Assembly: GCF_902167145.1 (NCBI RefSeq)
Contig: NC_050100.1
Coordinates: forward strand, 189,093,439 to 189,157,438
Length of the DNA stretch: 64,000 nucleotides
From: Zea mays
Lineage: Eukaryota; Streptophyta; Magnoliopsida; Poales; Poaceae
Direction: 5' to 3'
In this document: one piece after another, positions 50,744-62,004 of the stretch
Layout of the letters: each line of letters starts with the position of its first letter
Numbering within the stretch: the stretch's first letter is position 1
The notes under the pieces: generated by a model
The model's database searches: none
What the model was told of the DNA's origin: nothing
What the model saw: the letters and a program-made list of their open reading frames with translations, nothing else
Translations under genes and position numbers: made by a program

Positions 50744-53700
50744 TCAACAAAAGAAATTCCTAGAATCAAGAATATTTAGCTCATGCCTAAGTTTGTTAAA
50801 GGTTTGTTCATCGAGTGGCTTGGTAAAGATATCGGCTAATTGATCTTTAGTATTAATGTATGCAATCTCTATATCTCCCTTTTGCTGGTGATCCCTTAAG
50901 AAATGATACCGAATGGCTATGTGTTTAGTGCGGCTATGTTCAACGGGATTATCCGCCATGCGGATTGCACTCTCATTATCACATAGAAGAGGAACCTTGG
51001 CTAATTTGTAACCGTAGTCCCTAAGGGTTTGCCTCATCCAAAGTAGTTGCACGCAACAGTGGCCTGCGACAATGTACTCGGCTTCGGCGGTAGAAAGAGC
51101 TACGGAATTTTGCTTCTTTGAAGCCCAAGACACCAAGGATCTTCCCAAGAACTGGCAAGTCTCCGATGTGCTCTTTCTATTAATCTTACAACCCGCCCAA
51201 TCGGCATCCGAATAACCAATTAAATCAAATGTGGATCCCCTAGGATACCAAAGCCCAAACTTAGGAGTATAAACTAAATATCTCAAGATTCGTTTTACGA
51301 CCGTAAGGTGAGCTTCCTTAGGGTCGGCTTGGAATCTTGCACACATGCATACGGAAAGCATAATGTTCGGTCGAGATGCACATAAGTAGAGTAAAGAACC
51401 TATCATCGACTAGTATACCTTTTGATCCATGGACTTACCTTCTGTGTCGAGGTCGAGATGCCCATTGGTTCCCATGGGTGTCTTAATGGGTTTGGCATCC
51501 TTCATCCCAAACTTGCTTAGAATATCTCGAGTATACTTCGTTTGGCTAATGAAGGTGCCCTCTTGGAGTTGCTTTACTTGAAATCCTAAGAAATACTTCA
51601 ACTCCCCCATCATTGACATCTCGAATTTTTGTGTCATGATCCTACTAAATTCTTCACATGTAGACTCGTTAGTAGACCCAAATATAATATCATCAACATA
51701 AATTTGGCATACAAACAAGTCATTTTCAAGAGTTTTAGTGAAGAGTGTAGGATCGGCCTTTCCGACTTTGAATCCATTAGTGATAAGGAAATCTCTAAGG
51801 CATTCATACCATGCTCTTGGGGCTTGCTTGAGCCCATAAAGCGCCTTAGAGAGTTTATAGACTTGGTTAGGGTACTCATTATCTTCAAAGCCGGGAGGTT
51901 GCTCAACATAGACCTCTTCCTTGATTGGTCCATTGAGGAAGGCACTCTTCACGTCCATTTAGTAAAGCGTGAAGCCATGGTAAGTAGCATAGGCCAATAA
52001 TATACGAATTGACTCAAGCCTAGCTACGGGTGCATAGGTTTCACCGAAATCCAAACCTTCGACTTGGGAGTATCCTTTGGCCACAAGTCGAGCTTTGTTC
52101 CTTGTCACCACACCATGCTCGTCTTGTTTGTTGCGGAAAACCCACTTGGTTTCTACAACATTTTGATTAGGACGTGGAACCAAATGCCATACCTCATTTC
52201 TCGTGAAGTTGTTGAGCTCCTCTTGCATCGCCACCACCCAATCTGAATCTTGTAGTGCTTCCTCTACCCTATGTGGCTCAATAGAGGAAACAAAAGAGTA
52301 ATGCTCACAAAAATGTGCAACATGAGATCTAGTAGTTATCCCCTTATGAATGTCGCCGAGGATGGTGTCGATGGGGTGATCTCGTTGGATTGCTTGGTGG
52401 ACTCTTGGGTGTGGCGGCCTTGGTTCTTCATCCTCCTTGTCTTGATCATTTGCATCTCCCCCTTGATCATTGCCGTCATCTTGAGGTGGCTCATTTGCTT
52501 GATCTTCTCCTTCATCATCTTGAGCCTCATCCTCATTTTGAGTTGGTGGAGATGCTTGCGTGGAGGAGGATGGTTGATCTTGTGCATTTGGAGGCTCTTC
52601 GGATTCCTTAGAACACACATCCCCAATGGACATGTTCCTTAGCGCGATGCACGGAGCCTCTTCATCACCTATCTCATCAAGATCAACTTGCTCTACTTAA
52701 GAGCCGTTAGTCTCATCAAACACAATGTCACAAGAAACTTCAACTTGTCCAGAGGACTTGTTAAAGACTCTATATGCCCTTGTGTTTGAATCATATCCTA
52801 GTAAAAAGCCTTCTACAGTCTTAGGAGCAAATTTAGATTTTCTACCTCTTTTAACAAGTATAAAGCATTTGCTACCAAAGACTCTAAAATATGAAATATT
52901 GGGCTTTTTACCGGTTAGGAGTTCGTATGATGTCTTCTTGAGGATTCGGTGTAGATACAACCGGTTGATGGCGTAGCAGGCGATGTTGACCACCTCGGCC
53001 CAAAACCGATCCGAAGTTTTGTACTCATCAAGCATGGTTCTTGCCATGTCCAATAGAGTTCTATTCTTCCTCTCCACTACACCATTTTGTTGTGGAGTGT
53101 AGGGAGAAGAGAACTCATGCTTGATGCCCTCCTCCTCAAGGAAGCCTTCGATTTGTGAGTTCTTGAACTCCGTCCCATTGTCGCTTCTAATCTTTTTGAT
53201 CCTCAAGCCGAACTCATTTTGAGCCCGTCTCAAGAATCCCTTTAAGGTCTCTTGGGTATGAGACTTCTCTTGCAAAAAGAATACCCAAGTGAAGCGAGAA
53301 TAATCATCCACAATAACTAGACAATACTTACTCCCACCGATGCTTATGTAAGCAATCGGGCCGAATAGATCCATGTGTAGGAGCTCGAGCGGCCTGTCAG
53401 TCGTCATGATGTACTTATGTGGATGATGGGCACCAACTTGCTTCCCTGCTTGGCATGCGCTACAAATCCTGTCTTTCTCAAAATGAACATTTGTTAATCC
53501 TAAAATGTGCTCTCCCTTTAGAAGCTTATGAAGATTCTTCATCCCAACATGGGCTAGTCGGCGGTGCCAGAGCCAACCCATGTTAGTCTTAGCAATTAAG
53601 CAAGTGTCGAGTTCAGCTCTATCAAAATCTACCAAGTATAGCTGACCCTCTAACACTCCCTTAAATGCTATTGAATCATCACGTCTTCTAAAGACAGTGA

Positions 53701-53986
53701 CACCTATATCAGTAAATAGACAGTTGTAGCCCATTTGACATAATTGAGATACGGAAAGCAAGTTGTAATCTAAAGAATCTATAAGAAAAACATTGGAAAT
53801 GGAATGGTCAGGTGATATAGCAATTTTACCCAATCCTTTGACCAAACCTTGGTTTCCATCCCCGAATGTGATCGCTCTTTGGGGATCTTAGTTTTTCTCG
53901 TAGGAGGAGAACATTTTCTTCTCCCCTGTCATGTGGTTTGTGCACCCGCTGTCGATGATCCAACTTGAGCCCCCGGATGCATAAAC
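50744..53986 (-). pseudogene. element B Pol polyprotein, four nonsense codons
   Basis: Exactly 1081 codons in one frame, the same as A, with no net indel. Domain order and motifs are as in A (LDSGC-type protease, [20 protein letters not shown] integrase, [24 protein letters not shown]ase H). In-frame stops: TAA 53888-53890, TAA 52697-52699, TAA 51959-51961 (each a CAA in A) and TAG 51410-51412 (CGG in A). The Trp lost in A is kept here. Confidence 0.93.
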
Positions 53987-53999
53987 CTATAAAACAATT

Positions 54000-56651
54000 T
54001 TAGTTCTTGAATTTAGGTACCCAAATGGTTTTGGGTCCTTTGGCATTAGACACAAGAACTTTGGGTACCCAAACACAAGTCTTTGACCCCTTGTGCTTGC
54101 CCTCGACATATTTGGCAACTACCTTGCCGGATTTGTTAGTTAACACATATGATGCATCAAAAGTTTTAAATGAAATGTCATGATCATTTGATGCACTAGA
54201 AGTTTTCTTCTTAGGCAACTTAGCACGGGTTGGTTGCCTAGAACTAGATGTCTCACCCTTATATATAAAAGCATGATTAGGGCCAGAGTGAAACTTCCTA
54301 GAATGAATTCTCCTAATCTTGCTCTTGGGATAACCGACAGGGTATAAAAAGTAACCCTCGTTATCCTGAGGCATGGGAGCCTTGCCCTTAACAAAGTTGG
54401 ACAATTTCTTAGGAGGGGCATTAAGTTTGACATTGCCTCCCTGTTGAAAGCCAATGCCATCCTTAATGCTAGGGCGTCTCCCACTATAAAGCATACTACG
54501 AGCAAATTTAAATTTTTCATTTTCAAGTTCATGCTCGGCAATTTTTGCATCTAATTTTGCTATATGATCATTTTGTTGCTTAATTAATACCATATGATCA
54601 TGAATAGCATCAATATCAACATCTCTACATCTAGTGCAAATAGAAGTATTTTCAATGGTAGATGTAGAGGGTTTGCTAGATTTTAATTCTACAACCTTAG
54701 CATGCAATATATCATTTTTACTTCTAAGGTCGAAAATGGAAGCATTGCAAACATCAAGTTCTTTAGCCTTAGCAAGCAATTTTTCATTTTCATTCCTAAG
54801 GCTAGCAAGAGTAATGTTTAATTCTTCAATCTTAGCAAGCAAATTATCATTATCATTTCTAAGATTGGGAATTGAAACATCACAAACATTTAAATCAACC
54901 TTAGCCAACAAATTAGCATTTTCATTTCTAAGGTTGTCTATAGTCTCATGGCAAGTGCTTAGCTCACTAGATAGTTTTTCACATTTTTCTACTTCTAGAG
55001 CGTAAGCATTTTTAACTTTAACATGCTTCTTGTTTTCTTTAATAAGGAAGTCCTCTTGGGAGTCCAAGAGATCATCCTTCTCATGGATAGCAGTAATCAA
55101 TTCATTTAATTTTTTCTTTTTGTTGCATGTTTAAGTTGGCAAAAAGAGTACGCAAATTATCTTCCTTATCACTAGCATTATCATCGCTAGAGGACTCATA
55201 TCTAGTGGAGGATTTGGATTTAACCTTCTTATTTTTGCGTCCTTTGCCATGAGGCACTTGTGGCCGACATTGGGGAAGAGAAGGCCTTTGTTGATGGCGA
55301 TGTTGGCGGCGTCCTCGTCGGAGGAGGAGTCGGAGGAGCTCTCATCTGAGTCCCACTCGCGGCACACATGGGCGTCGCCACCCTTCTTCTTGTAGTATTT
55401 CTTCTTCTCCTTTCTTCTCCCCTTCTTGTTGTCGCCCCTGTCACTGTCACTAGAAATAGGACATTTTGCTATAAAGTGACCGGGCTTACCACACTTGTAG
55501 CAAACCTTCTTGGAGCGGGGCTTGTAATCTTTCCCCCTCCTTTGCTTGAGGATTTGGCGGAAGCTCTTGATGACGAGCGCCATTTCCTCGTTGTCGAGCT
55601 TTGAGGCGTCAATTGGTTGTCTACTCGGTGTAGACTCCTCCTTCTTTTCCTCTGTCGCCTTAAATGCGACCGGTTGTGCTTCAGATGTGGAGGGATCATC
55701 TAGCTCATTGATTTTCTTTGAGCCCTTGATCATGTACTCAAAACTCACAAAATTCCCGATTACTTCCTCGGGAGTCATTAGTGTATATCTAGGATTACCA
55801 CGAATTAATTGAACTTGAGTAGGGTTAAGGAAAATAAGTGATCTAAGAATAACCTTAACCATCTCGTGGTCATCCCACTTTTTGCTCCCGAGGTTGCGCA
55901 CTTGGTTCACCAAGGTTTTGAGCCGGTTGTACATGTCTTGTGGCTCTTCCCCTTTGCGAAGTCGGAAGCGACCGAGCTCCCCCTCGATCGTCTCCCGCTT
56001 GGTGATCTTGGTTAGCTCATCTCCCTCGTGCGCGGTTTTGAGCACGTCCCAAACTTCCTTGGCGCTCTTCAATCCTTGCACCTTGTTGTACTCCTCTCTA
56101 CTTAGAGAGGCGAGGAGTATGGTTGTGGCTTGGGAGTTGAAGTGCTCGATTTGGGCCACCTCGTCCTCATCATAACCTTCATCCCCTACGGATGGTACCT
56201 GTGCTCCAAACTCAACAACATTCCATATACTTTTGTGGAGTGAGGTTAGATGAAATTTCATTAAATCACTCCACCTAGCATAATCTTCACCGTCAAAGGT
56301 TGGCGGTTTGCCTAATGGAACGAAAAGTAATGGAGTATGTCTAGAAATGCGAGGGTAGTGTAAGGGAATCTTACTAAACTTCTTGCGCTCATGGCGCTTA
56401 GAAGTTATGGAGGGCGCGTCGGAGCCAGAGGTGGAAGGTGATGAAGTATCGGTCTCATAGTAGACCACCTTCCTCATCTTCTTTTTCTTGTCGCCACTCC
56501 GATGCGACTTGTGGGAAGAGGATTTCTTTTCCTTCCCTTTCTTTTTGTTGCGGGACTCTTCCGATGAAGCCTTCCCGTGACTTGTAGTGGGCTTGTCGCC
56601 GATGGGCTTGTCGCCGGTCTCCATCTCCCTCTTGGCGTGATCTCCTGACAT
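54000..56651 (-). pseudogene. element B Gag, two compensating frameshifts
   Basis: Start ATG at 56649-56651. The head and core match A; zinc knuckle CYKCGKPGHFIAKC near 55480. The frame shifts in an A-run near 55235 (after LMAKD) and returns in another A-run near 55115, so the stretch between reads nonsense. Total length is still a multiple of three (884 codons). The tail repeats LRNEN...LLAK heptads, CTRCRDVDIDAIHDH, KDGIGFQQG and a WVPK ending as in A. The gag-pol junction (TAA 54000-54002, AG just before 53986) is also as in A. Confidence 0.9.
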
Positions 56652-56699
56652 CACTTCGAGCGGTTAGACTCTAATGAAGCACCGGGCTCCGATACCAAT

Positions 56700-57971
56700 T
56701 GAAAGTCGCATAGAGGGGGTGAATAGGGCGAAACTGAAATTTACAAAATTAATCACAACTACAAGCCGGGTTAGCGTTAGAAATAGAAACGAGTCCGAGA
56801 GAGATGACGCAAAACAAATCGCAAGCGAATGAAGAGTGTGACACGCGGATTTGTTTTACCGAGGTTCGGTTCTTGCAAACCTACTCCCCGTTGAGGTGGT
56901 CACAAAGACCGGGTCTCTTTCAACCCTTTCCCTCTCTCAAACGGTCCCACGGACCGAGTGAGCTTCTTCTTCTCAAACAATTGGAACACAAAGTTCCCGC
57001 AAGGACCACCACACAATTGGTATCTCTTGCCTCAATTACAAGTGTGTTTGATCTCAAGAAAGATTGAGAAAGAAAAGAAGCAATCCAAGCGCAAGAGCTC
57101 AAAAGAACACAACAAATCACTCTCACTAGTCACTAAGGCTTTGGGTGGAATTGGGATAGGATTTGATCACTTGAGTGTGTCTAGAATTGAATTCTAGAGC
57201 TCTTGTAAGTAGTTGGAAGGTGGAAAACTTGGATGACTTGAATGTGGGGTGGTTGGGAGTATTTATAACCCCAACCACCAAACTAGCCGTTTGGTGGAGG
57301 CTGCTGTCGCATGGCGCACCGGACAGTCCGGTGCGCCAGCCACGTCACTTGGCCGTTGGGATCCGACCGTTGGAGCTCTGACGTGTGGGCCCGCCTGGCT
57401 GTCCGGTGGTGCACCGGACAAGTCCTGTAGACTGTCCGGTGTGCCACCCGCGCGTGCTCTGCTCCTCTGCGCGCGCTGGCGCATTTAATGCGTTGCAGAC
57501 GACTGTTGGCGCGAAGTAGCCGTTGCTCCGCTGGCTCACCGGACAGTCCGGTGTGCACCGGCCATGTCCGGTGAATTATAGCGGAGCGAATTCCCGAAGC
57601 TAGCGAGTTCAGAGTCGCTCTCCTCTGGAGCACCGGACACTGTCCGGTGGTGCACCGGACAGTCCGGTGAATTATAGCGAAGCGCCTCTGAAAATTCCCG
57701 AAGGTGCGAAGTTTGGCTTGGAGTCCCCTGGTGCACCGGACACTGTCCGGTGGCACACCGGACAGTCCGGTGCGCCAGACCAGGGCTGCCTTCGGTTATC
57801 CCTTGCTCTTTTTGTTGAACCCATTTCTTGGTCTTTTTATTGGCTAAGTGTGAACCTTTGGCACCTGTATAACTTATAGACTAGAGCAAACTAGTTAGTC
57901 CAATTATTTATGTTGGGCAATTCAACCACCAAAATCAATTAGGAAATAGGTGTAAGCCTAATTCCCTTTCA
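56700..57971 (-). repeat. element B right LTR (biological 5' LTR)
   Basis: 1272 bp, minus-strand TATA box TATAAATA at 57260-57267, palindrome clusters at 57316-57775 upstream of it. Confidence 0.92.
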
Positions 57972-59967
57972 ACTAGCCATAGGGGCCTTCCCTTTCTCCT
58001 TGGCGGAGATGGAAGCCTTATGGCTTGTTAAGTTCTTGACTTCCCTCTTGAAGCCAAGACCATCCTTAATTGAGGGGTGTCTACCAATCATGTAGACATC
58101 CCTTGCAAATTTTAGTTTGTCAAATTCACTCTTGCTAGTCTTAAGTTGGGCATTAAGACTGGCCACTTTATCATTCAATTTAGAAATTGAAACTAGATGT
58201 TCACTACAAGCATCAACATTAAAATCTTTGCACCTATTGCAAGTCATAACATGTTCTTCACGAGAGTTTGTTTTACAAGCTATTTCTAACTTACCATTCA
58301 AATCATCATTTATGCTCTTTAAACTAGAAATAGAGTCATGGCATGTAGACAATTCACAAGAAAGCATTTCATTCCTTTTAATTTCTAAAGCAAGGGATTT
58401 TTGTGCCTCAACAAACTTATCATGTTCTTCATACAAAAGATCCTCTTGCTTTTCTAATAACCTATTCTTATCATTCAATGCATCAATTAATTCATTAATA
58501 TTATCAATCTTAGTTCTATCTAGGCCCTTGAATAAACATGAATAGTCTATTTAATCATCGCTAGATTCTTCATCACATGAGGAAGCGTAAGTACTAGTAT
58601 CACGAGTGCTTACCTTCTTTTCCCTTGCCATGAGGCAGGTGTGATGCTCGTTGGGGGAAGAGGGCCAATTTGTTGAAGGCGGTGGTGGCGAGTCCTTCGT
58701 TGTCGGAGTCGGACGACGAACAATCTAAGTCCCGCTCTTTTCCAAGGTGTGCCTCGCCCTTAGCCTTCCTGTAAGCCTTCTTCTTTTCCCTCTTGTTCCC
58801 TTGTTCCTGGTCACTATCATTATCGGGATAATTAGCGATAAAATGACCAATCTTACCACATTTGAAGCATGAGCGCTTCCCCTTCGTCTTGGTCTTGTTG
58901 GGATGCTCCTTGCGACCCCTTAGCGCCGTCTTGAAACGCTTGATGATGAGGGCCATTTATTCATCATTAAGCCTGGCCGCTTCAATTTGTGCCACCTTGC
59001 TAGGTAGCGCCTCCTTGCTCCTCGTTGCTTTGAGAGCCACAATTTGAGGCTCATGGATTGGGCCATTCAACGCATCATCAACGTATCTAGCCTCCTTGAT
59101 CATCATCTGCCCGCTAACGAACTTTCCAAGTATCTCCTCGGGCGTCATCTTGGTGTACCTAGGATTCTCACGAATATTGTTCACAAGATGTGGATCAAGG
59201 ACAGTAAAAGACCTTAGCATTAGGCGGACGACGTCGTGGTCCGTCCATCGCGTGCTTCCATAACTCCTTATTTTGTTGACGAGGGTCTTTAGCTGGTTGT
59301 ATGTTTGGGTTGGCTCCTCGCCCCTGATCATTGCGAATCTCCCAAGTTCGCCCTCCACCAACTCCATCTTGGTGAGCATGGTGACGTTGTTCCCCTCATG
59401 TGAGATTTTGAGGGTGTCCCAAATCTGCTTGGCGTTATCCAAGCCGCTCACCTTATGGTATTCATCCCTGCACAATGAAGCTAGAAGAACAGTAGTAGCT
59501 TGTGCATTTTTGTGAATTTGCTCATTGATAAACACAGGACTATCAGTACTATCAAAATGCATTCCACTCTCTAATATCTCCCATATGCTTGGATGGAGAG
59601 AGAACAAGTGACTACGCATTTTGTGACTCCAAAATCCGTAGTCCTCTCCATCAAAGTGAGGAGGTTTACCAAGTGGAATGGAGAGTAAATGAGCATTTGT
59701 ACTTTGCGGAATACGAGAATAATCAAAAGAAAAGTTTGAATTGACCGTTTTCTTTTTCTCGTAGTCGTTGTCGTCGTCCTTTTGGGAAGAGGAAGATTCG
59801 TCGCTGTCGTAGTAGACTATCTCCTTGATGCGCCTTGTTTTCTTCTTCCTCCCATCTTTTCTTTTGTGGCCCGAGCCTGAGTCAGTAGGCTTGTCATCCT
59901 TTGGATCATTGACGAAGGACTCCTTCTCCTTATCATTGACCACCATCCCCTTGCCCTTCGGATCCAT
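57972..59967 (-). pseudogene. element C Gag, main part
   Basis: Starts MDPKGKGMVVND at ATG 59965-59967. Core KPPHFDGEDYGFWSHKM and LVNKIRSYGS. A TAA at 58957-58959 stands where GAA is expected (NDE*MALII). The zinc knuckle CFKCGKIGHFIANY has Tyr for the last Cys. A frameshift near 58605-58620 and TAA 58551-58553 follow. The tail has heptads, CNRCKDFNVDACSEH and KDGLGFKRE before element B cuts it off at 57976. Together with 48258-48649 this was one gene. Confidence 0.88.
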
Positions 59968-60017
59968 CTCTTCAGGCGATTAGTCCCTTTCTTGAAGAGA
60001 ACGACTCTGATACCAAT

Positions 60018-61222
60018 TGAGAGCACCTAGAGTGGGGGTGAATAGGTGATCCTGTAAAACTTGAAACTTAATCCACAAAAACTTGGTTAGGAGTTAGCAC
60101 AGTAAAGCCAAGTGGCTAGAGAGGAGTTCTTGCAAGACATGATAACCACAAGAAGATCAATCACAGATAGACACAGTGGTTTTATCCCGTGGTTCGGCCA
60201 AGTTCAACACTTGCCTACTCCACGTTGTGGCGTCCCAACGGACGAGGGTTGCAATCAACCCCTCTCAAGCGGTCCAAAGACCCACTTGAATACCATGGTG
60301 TTTTGCTTTGTTTACTTTATCCCGCTCGCGAGGAATCTCCACAACTTGGAGCCTCTCGCCCTTACACTTTGATGTTCACAAAGAAGCACGGAGTAAGGGA
60401 GGGATGAGCAACGCACACAAGTCACAAAATCAGAGCAACAATACGCACACAAGTCACAACACGAGCTCTCAACACAACTGAAAGAGTACTCTGCTCAAAT
60501 AGAGCTCTAGTTGCTACCACAAAGAATCGAATGCGCGGAATTGAAGTCTTGTTGCTTAGGAATGCTTGGTGTACTCCTCCATGCGCCTAGGGGTCCCTTT
60601 TATAGCCCCAAGGCAGCTAGGAGCCGTTGAGAGCATTCCAGGAAGGCAATTCTTGCCTTCTGTCGCCTGGCGCACCGGACAGTCCCGTGCGGATTTCTTT
60701 CCTTCTTTGGCGAAGCCGACCGTTAGCGGTTCAGAGCCGTTGGCGCACCGGACACTGTCCGGTGCACACCGGACAGTCCGGTGCCCCCATCTGACCGTTG
60801 GCTCTGCCACGCGTCGCGCGCGGATTACGCGGCCGACCGTTGGCCGGGCCGACTGTTGGCTCACCGGACAGTCCGGTGCACCACCGGACAGTCCGGTGAT
60901 TTATAGCCGTACGCCACCGTTGAAACCCGAGAGCAGCCATTTCGCAGACGCCAGCCTGGCGCACCGGACACTGTCCGGTGCACCTAGACTGCGCAGAGTC
61001 TTGGCTGCTCAGCCAAGTCTTTTCCAATTTGGTCTTTTCCTGTTTCTAGCACTTAGACACAATACATTAGTCTTCAAAACAATGTACTAAGTCTTAGAAA
61101 CATACCTTTACTCTTGATTTGCACTTTTTGAGTCCTTGGCACAATTTAACACTTAGGCACTTGTGTTGGACACTTAATCACCAAAATACTTAGAAATGGC
61201 CCAAGGGCACATTTCCCTTTCA
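60018..61222 (-). repeat. element C right LTR (biological 5' LTR)
   Basis: 1205 bp, minus-strand TATA box TATAAAAGG at 60596-60604, palindromes at 60670-60980 upstream of it. It carries the roughly 75-bp segment (60297-60371) missing from the left LTR. Confidence 0.9.
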
Positions 61223-62004
61223 GTCATTAGAGGAGATGAAATAGAATGCATAATGCAAATGCATGACTTACAAGGCATTTTATTTCACCAAACAAAAGTT
61301 GTGTACAAAAGAGCTTGATCAGAATTAGAATAGATGGGCGTACTATAAGAGCAGTTAACTTATTTGCGTATCAGTCATCTAATGCAACTTAGAGAGGCAA
61401 AGTGTTCGCGAAGCTACCTAGAGCATGGCCAGAAATTATGAGTTTCTTTCTTATGCCAAAGTTTAATTGGCTGACTATTTGGGCTCAGGGGGTAGACTGT
61501 CTGTAATACTATTAGGTGGCGGACATAAACCAAAATGTTCTTGATGAGCTAAATATCGGCTGGGGGATTATCCAGACCCTTGGATGGATAGAAACTTCAA
61601 AGATTTTAGGTGAAAATATGTTTTTTGTAGACTATGCATGCCCATAGGATGAACTATCTATCATAGAATTTCATACCATGAACAGAAACATGAAAATTCT
61701 GAGTATGTTGAAAACTGAATGGAAGACTGTCTTCATCATTGTTGTCTTTATTATTATAATTCTGAGTAATAGGAGCTGGCTAAGGTGGAAGAACACAAAT
61801 GATACTTTTACGAGCAGTTCTCCTGACTATAGCCATCTGACAGACCAGAAATCAGACTTAGGGGAGTTGAAGATAAAAGATATTAGTTTTGATATAAAGT
61901 AAGTTGTTGTGGAGGAAAATTGAAAACATTTTGAAATACTATCTTGGCTTTCCATTTCTAACTATTTTAGCAACCTACAGTCAACATTATTTTGATACCA
62001 CTTT
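61223..62004. other. unassigned DNA right of element C
   Basis: No recognisable gene. A 74-codon + strand frame at 61678-61902 has a hydrophobic run (VFIIVVFIIIIL) and ends at a good donor-like AAA/GTAAGTTG, but its sequence matches nothing I know and it is probably chance. Confidence 0.4.

Larger units (their letters stand above)
48650..57971 (-). mobile_element. Ji-like Copia (SIRE-lineage) retrotransposon 'B'
   Basis: 9.3 kb, target duplication ACTAG (48645-48649, 57972-57976). LTRs 48650-49946 (1297 bp) and 56700-57971 (1272 bp); the 25-bp difference is a palindrome unit near 49280. Minus orientation, primer-binding site ATTGGTATCGGAGC, polypurine tract as in A. Same family as A but a different lineage of copies: the LTRs differ throughout. 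It sits in the gag of element C. Pol has four nonsense codons and gag two frameshifts. Confidence 0.95.
43074..61222 (-). mobile_element. Opie-like Copia (SIRE-lineage) retrotransposon 'C' with nested element B
   Basis: Target duplication GTCAT (43069-43073, 61223-61227). LTRs 43074-44255 (1182 bp) and 60018-61222 (1205 bp), TGAGAG...CTTTCA. Minus orientation, with primer-binding site ATTGGTATCAGAG beside the right LTR and polypurine AAAAAGGGGGAGAT beside the left. The gag is interrupted by element B (TSD ACTAG). Without B it is about 8.8 kb. The LTR end (minus strand GGGAAATGTGCCCTTGGGCC) matches my memory of maize Opie. Confidence 0.92.

Noticed and set aside
61678..61902. 74-codon + frame with hydrophobic run and donor-like end
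   Set aside because: No homology recognised, low-complexity membrane-like stretch, no supporting exon.
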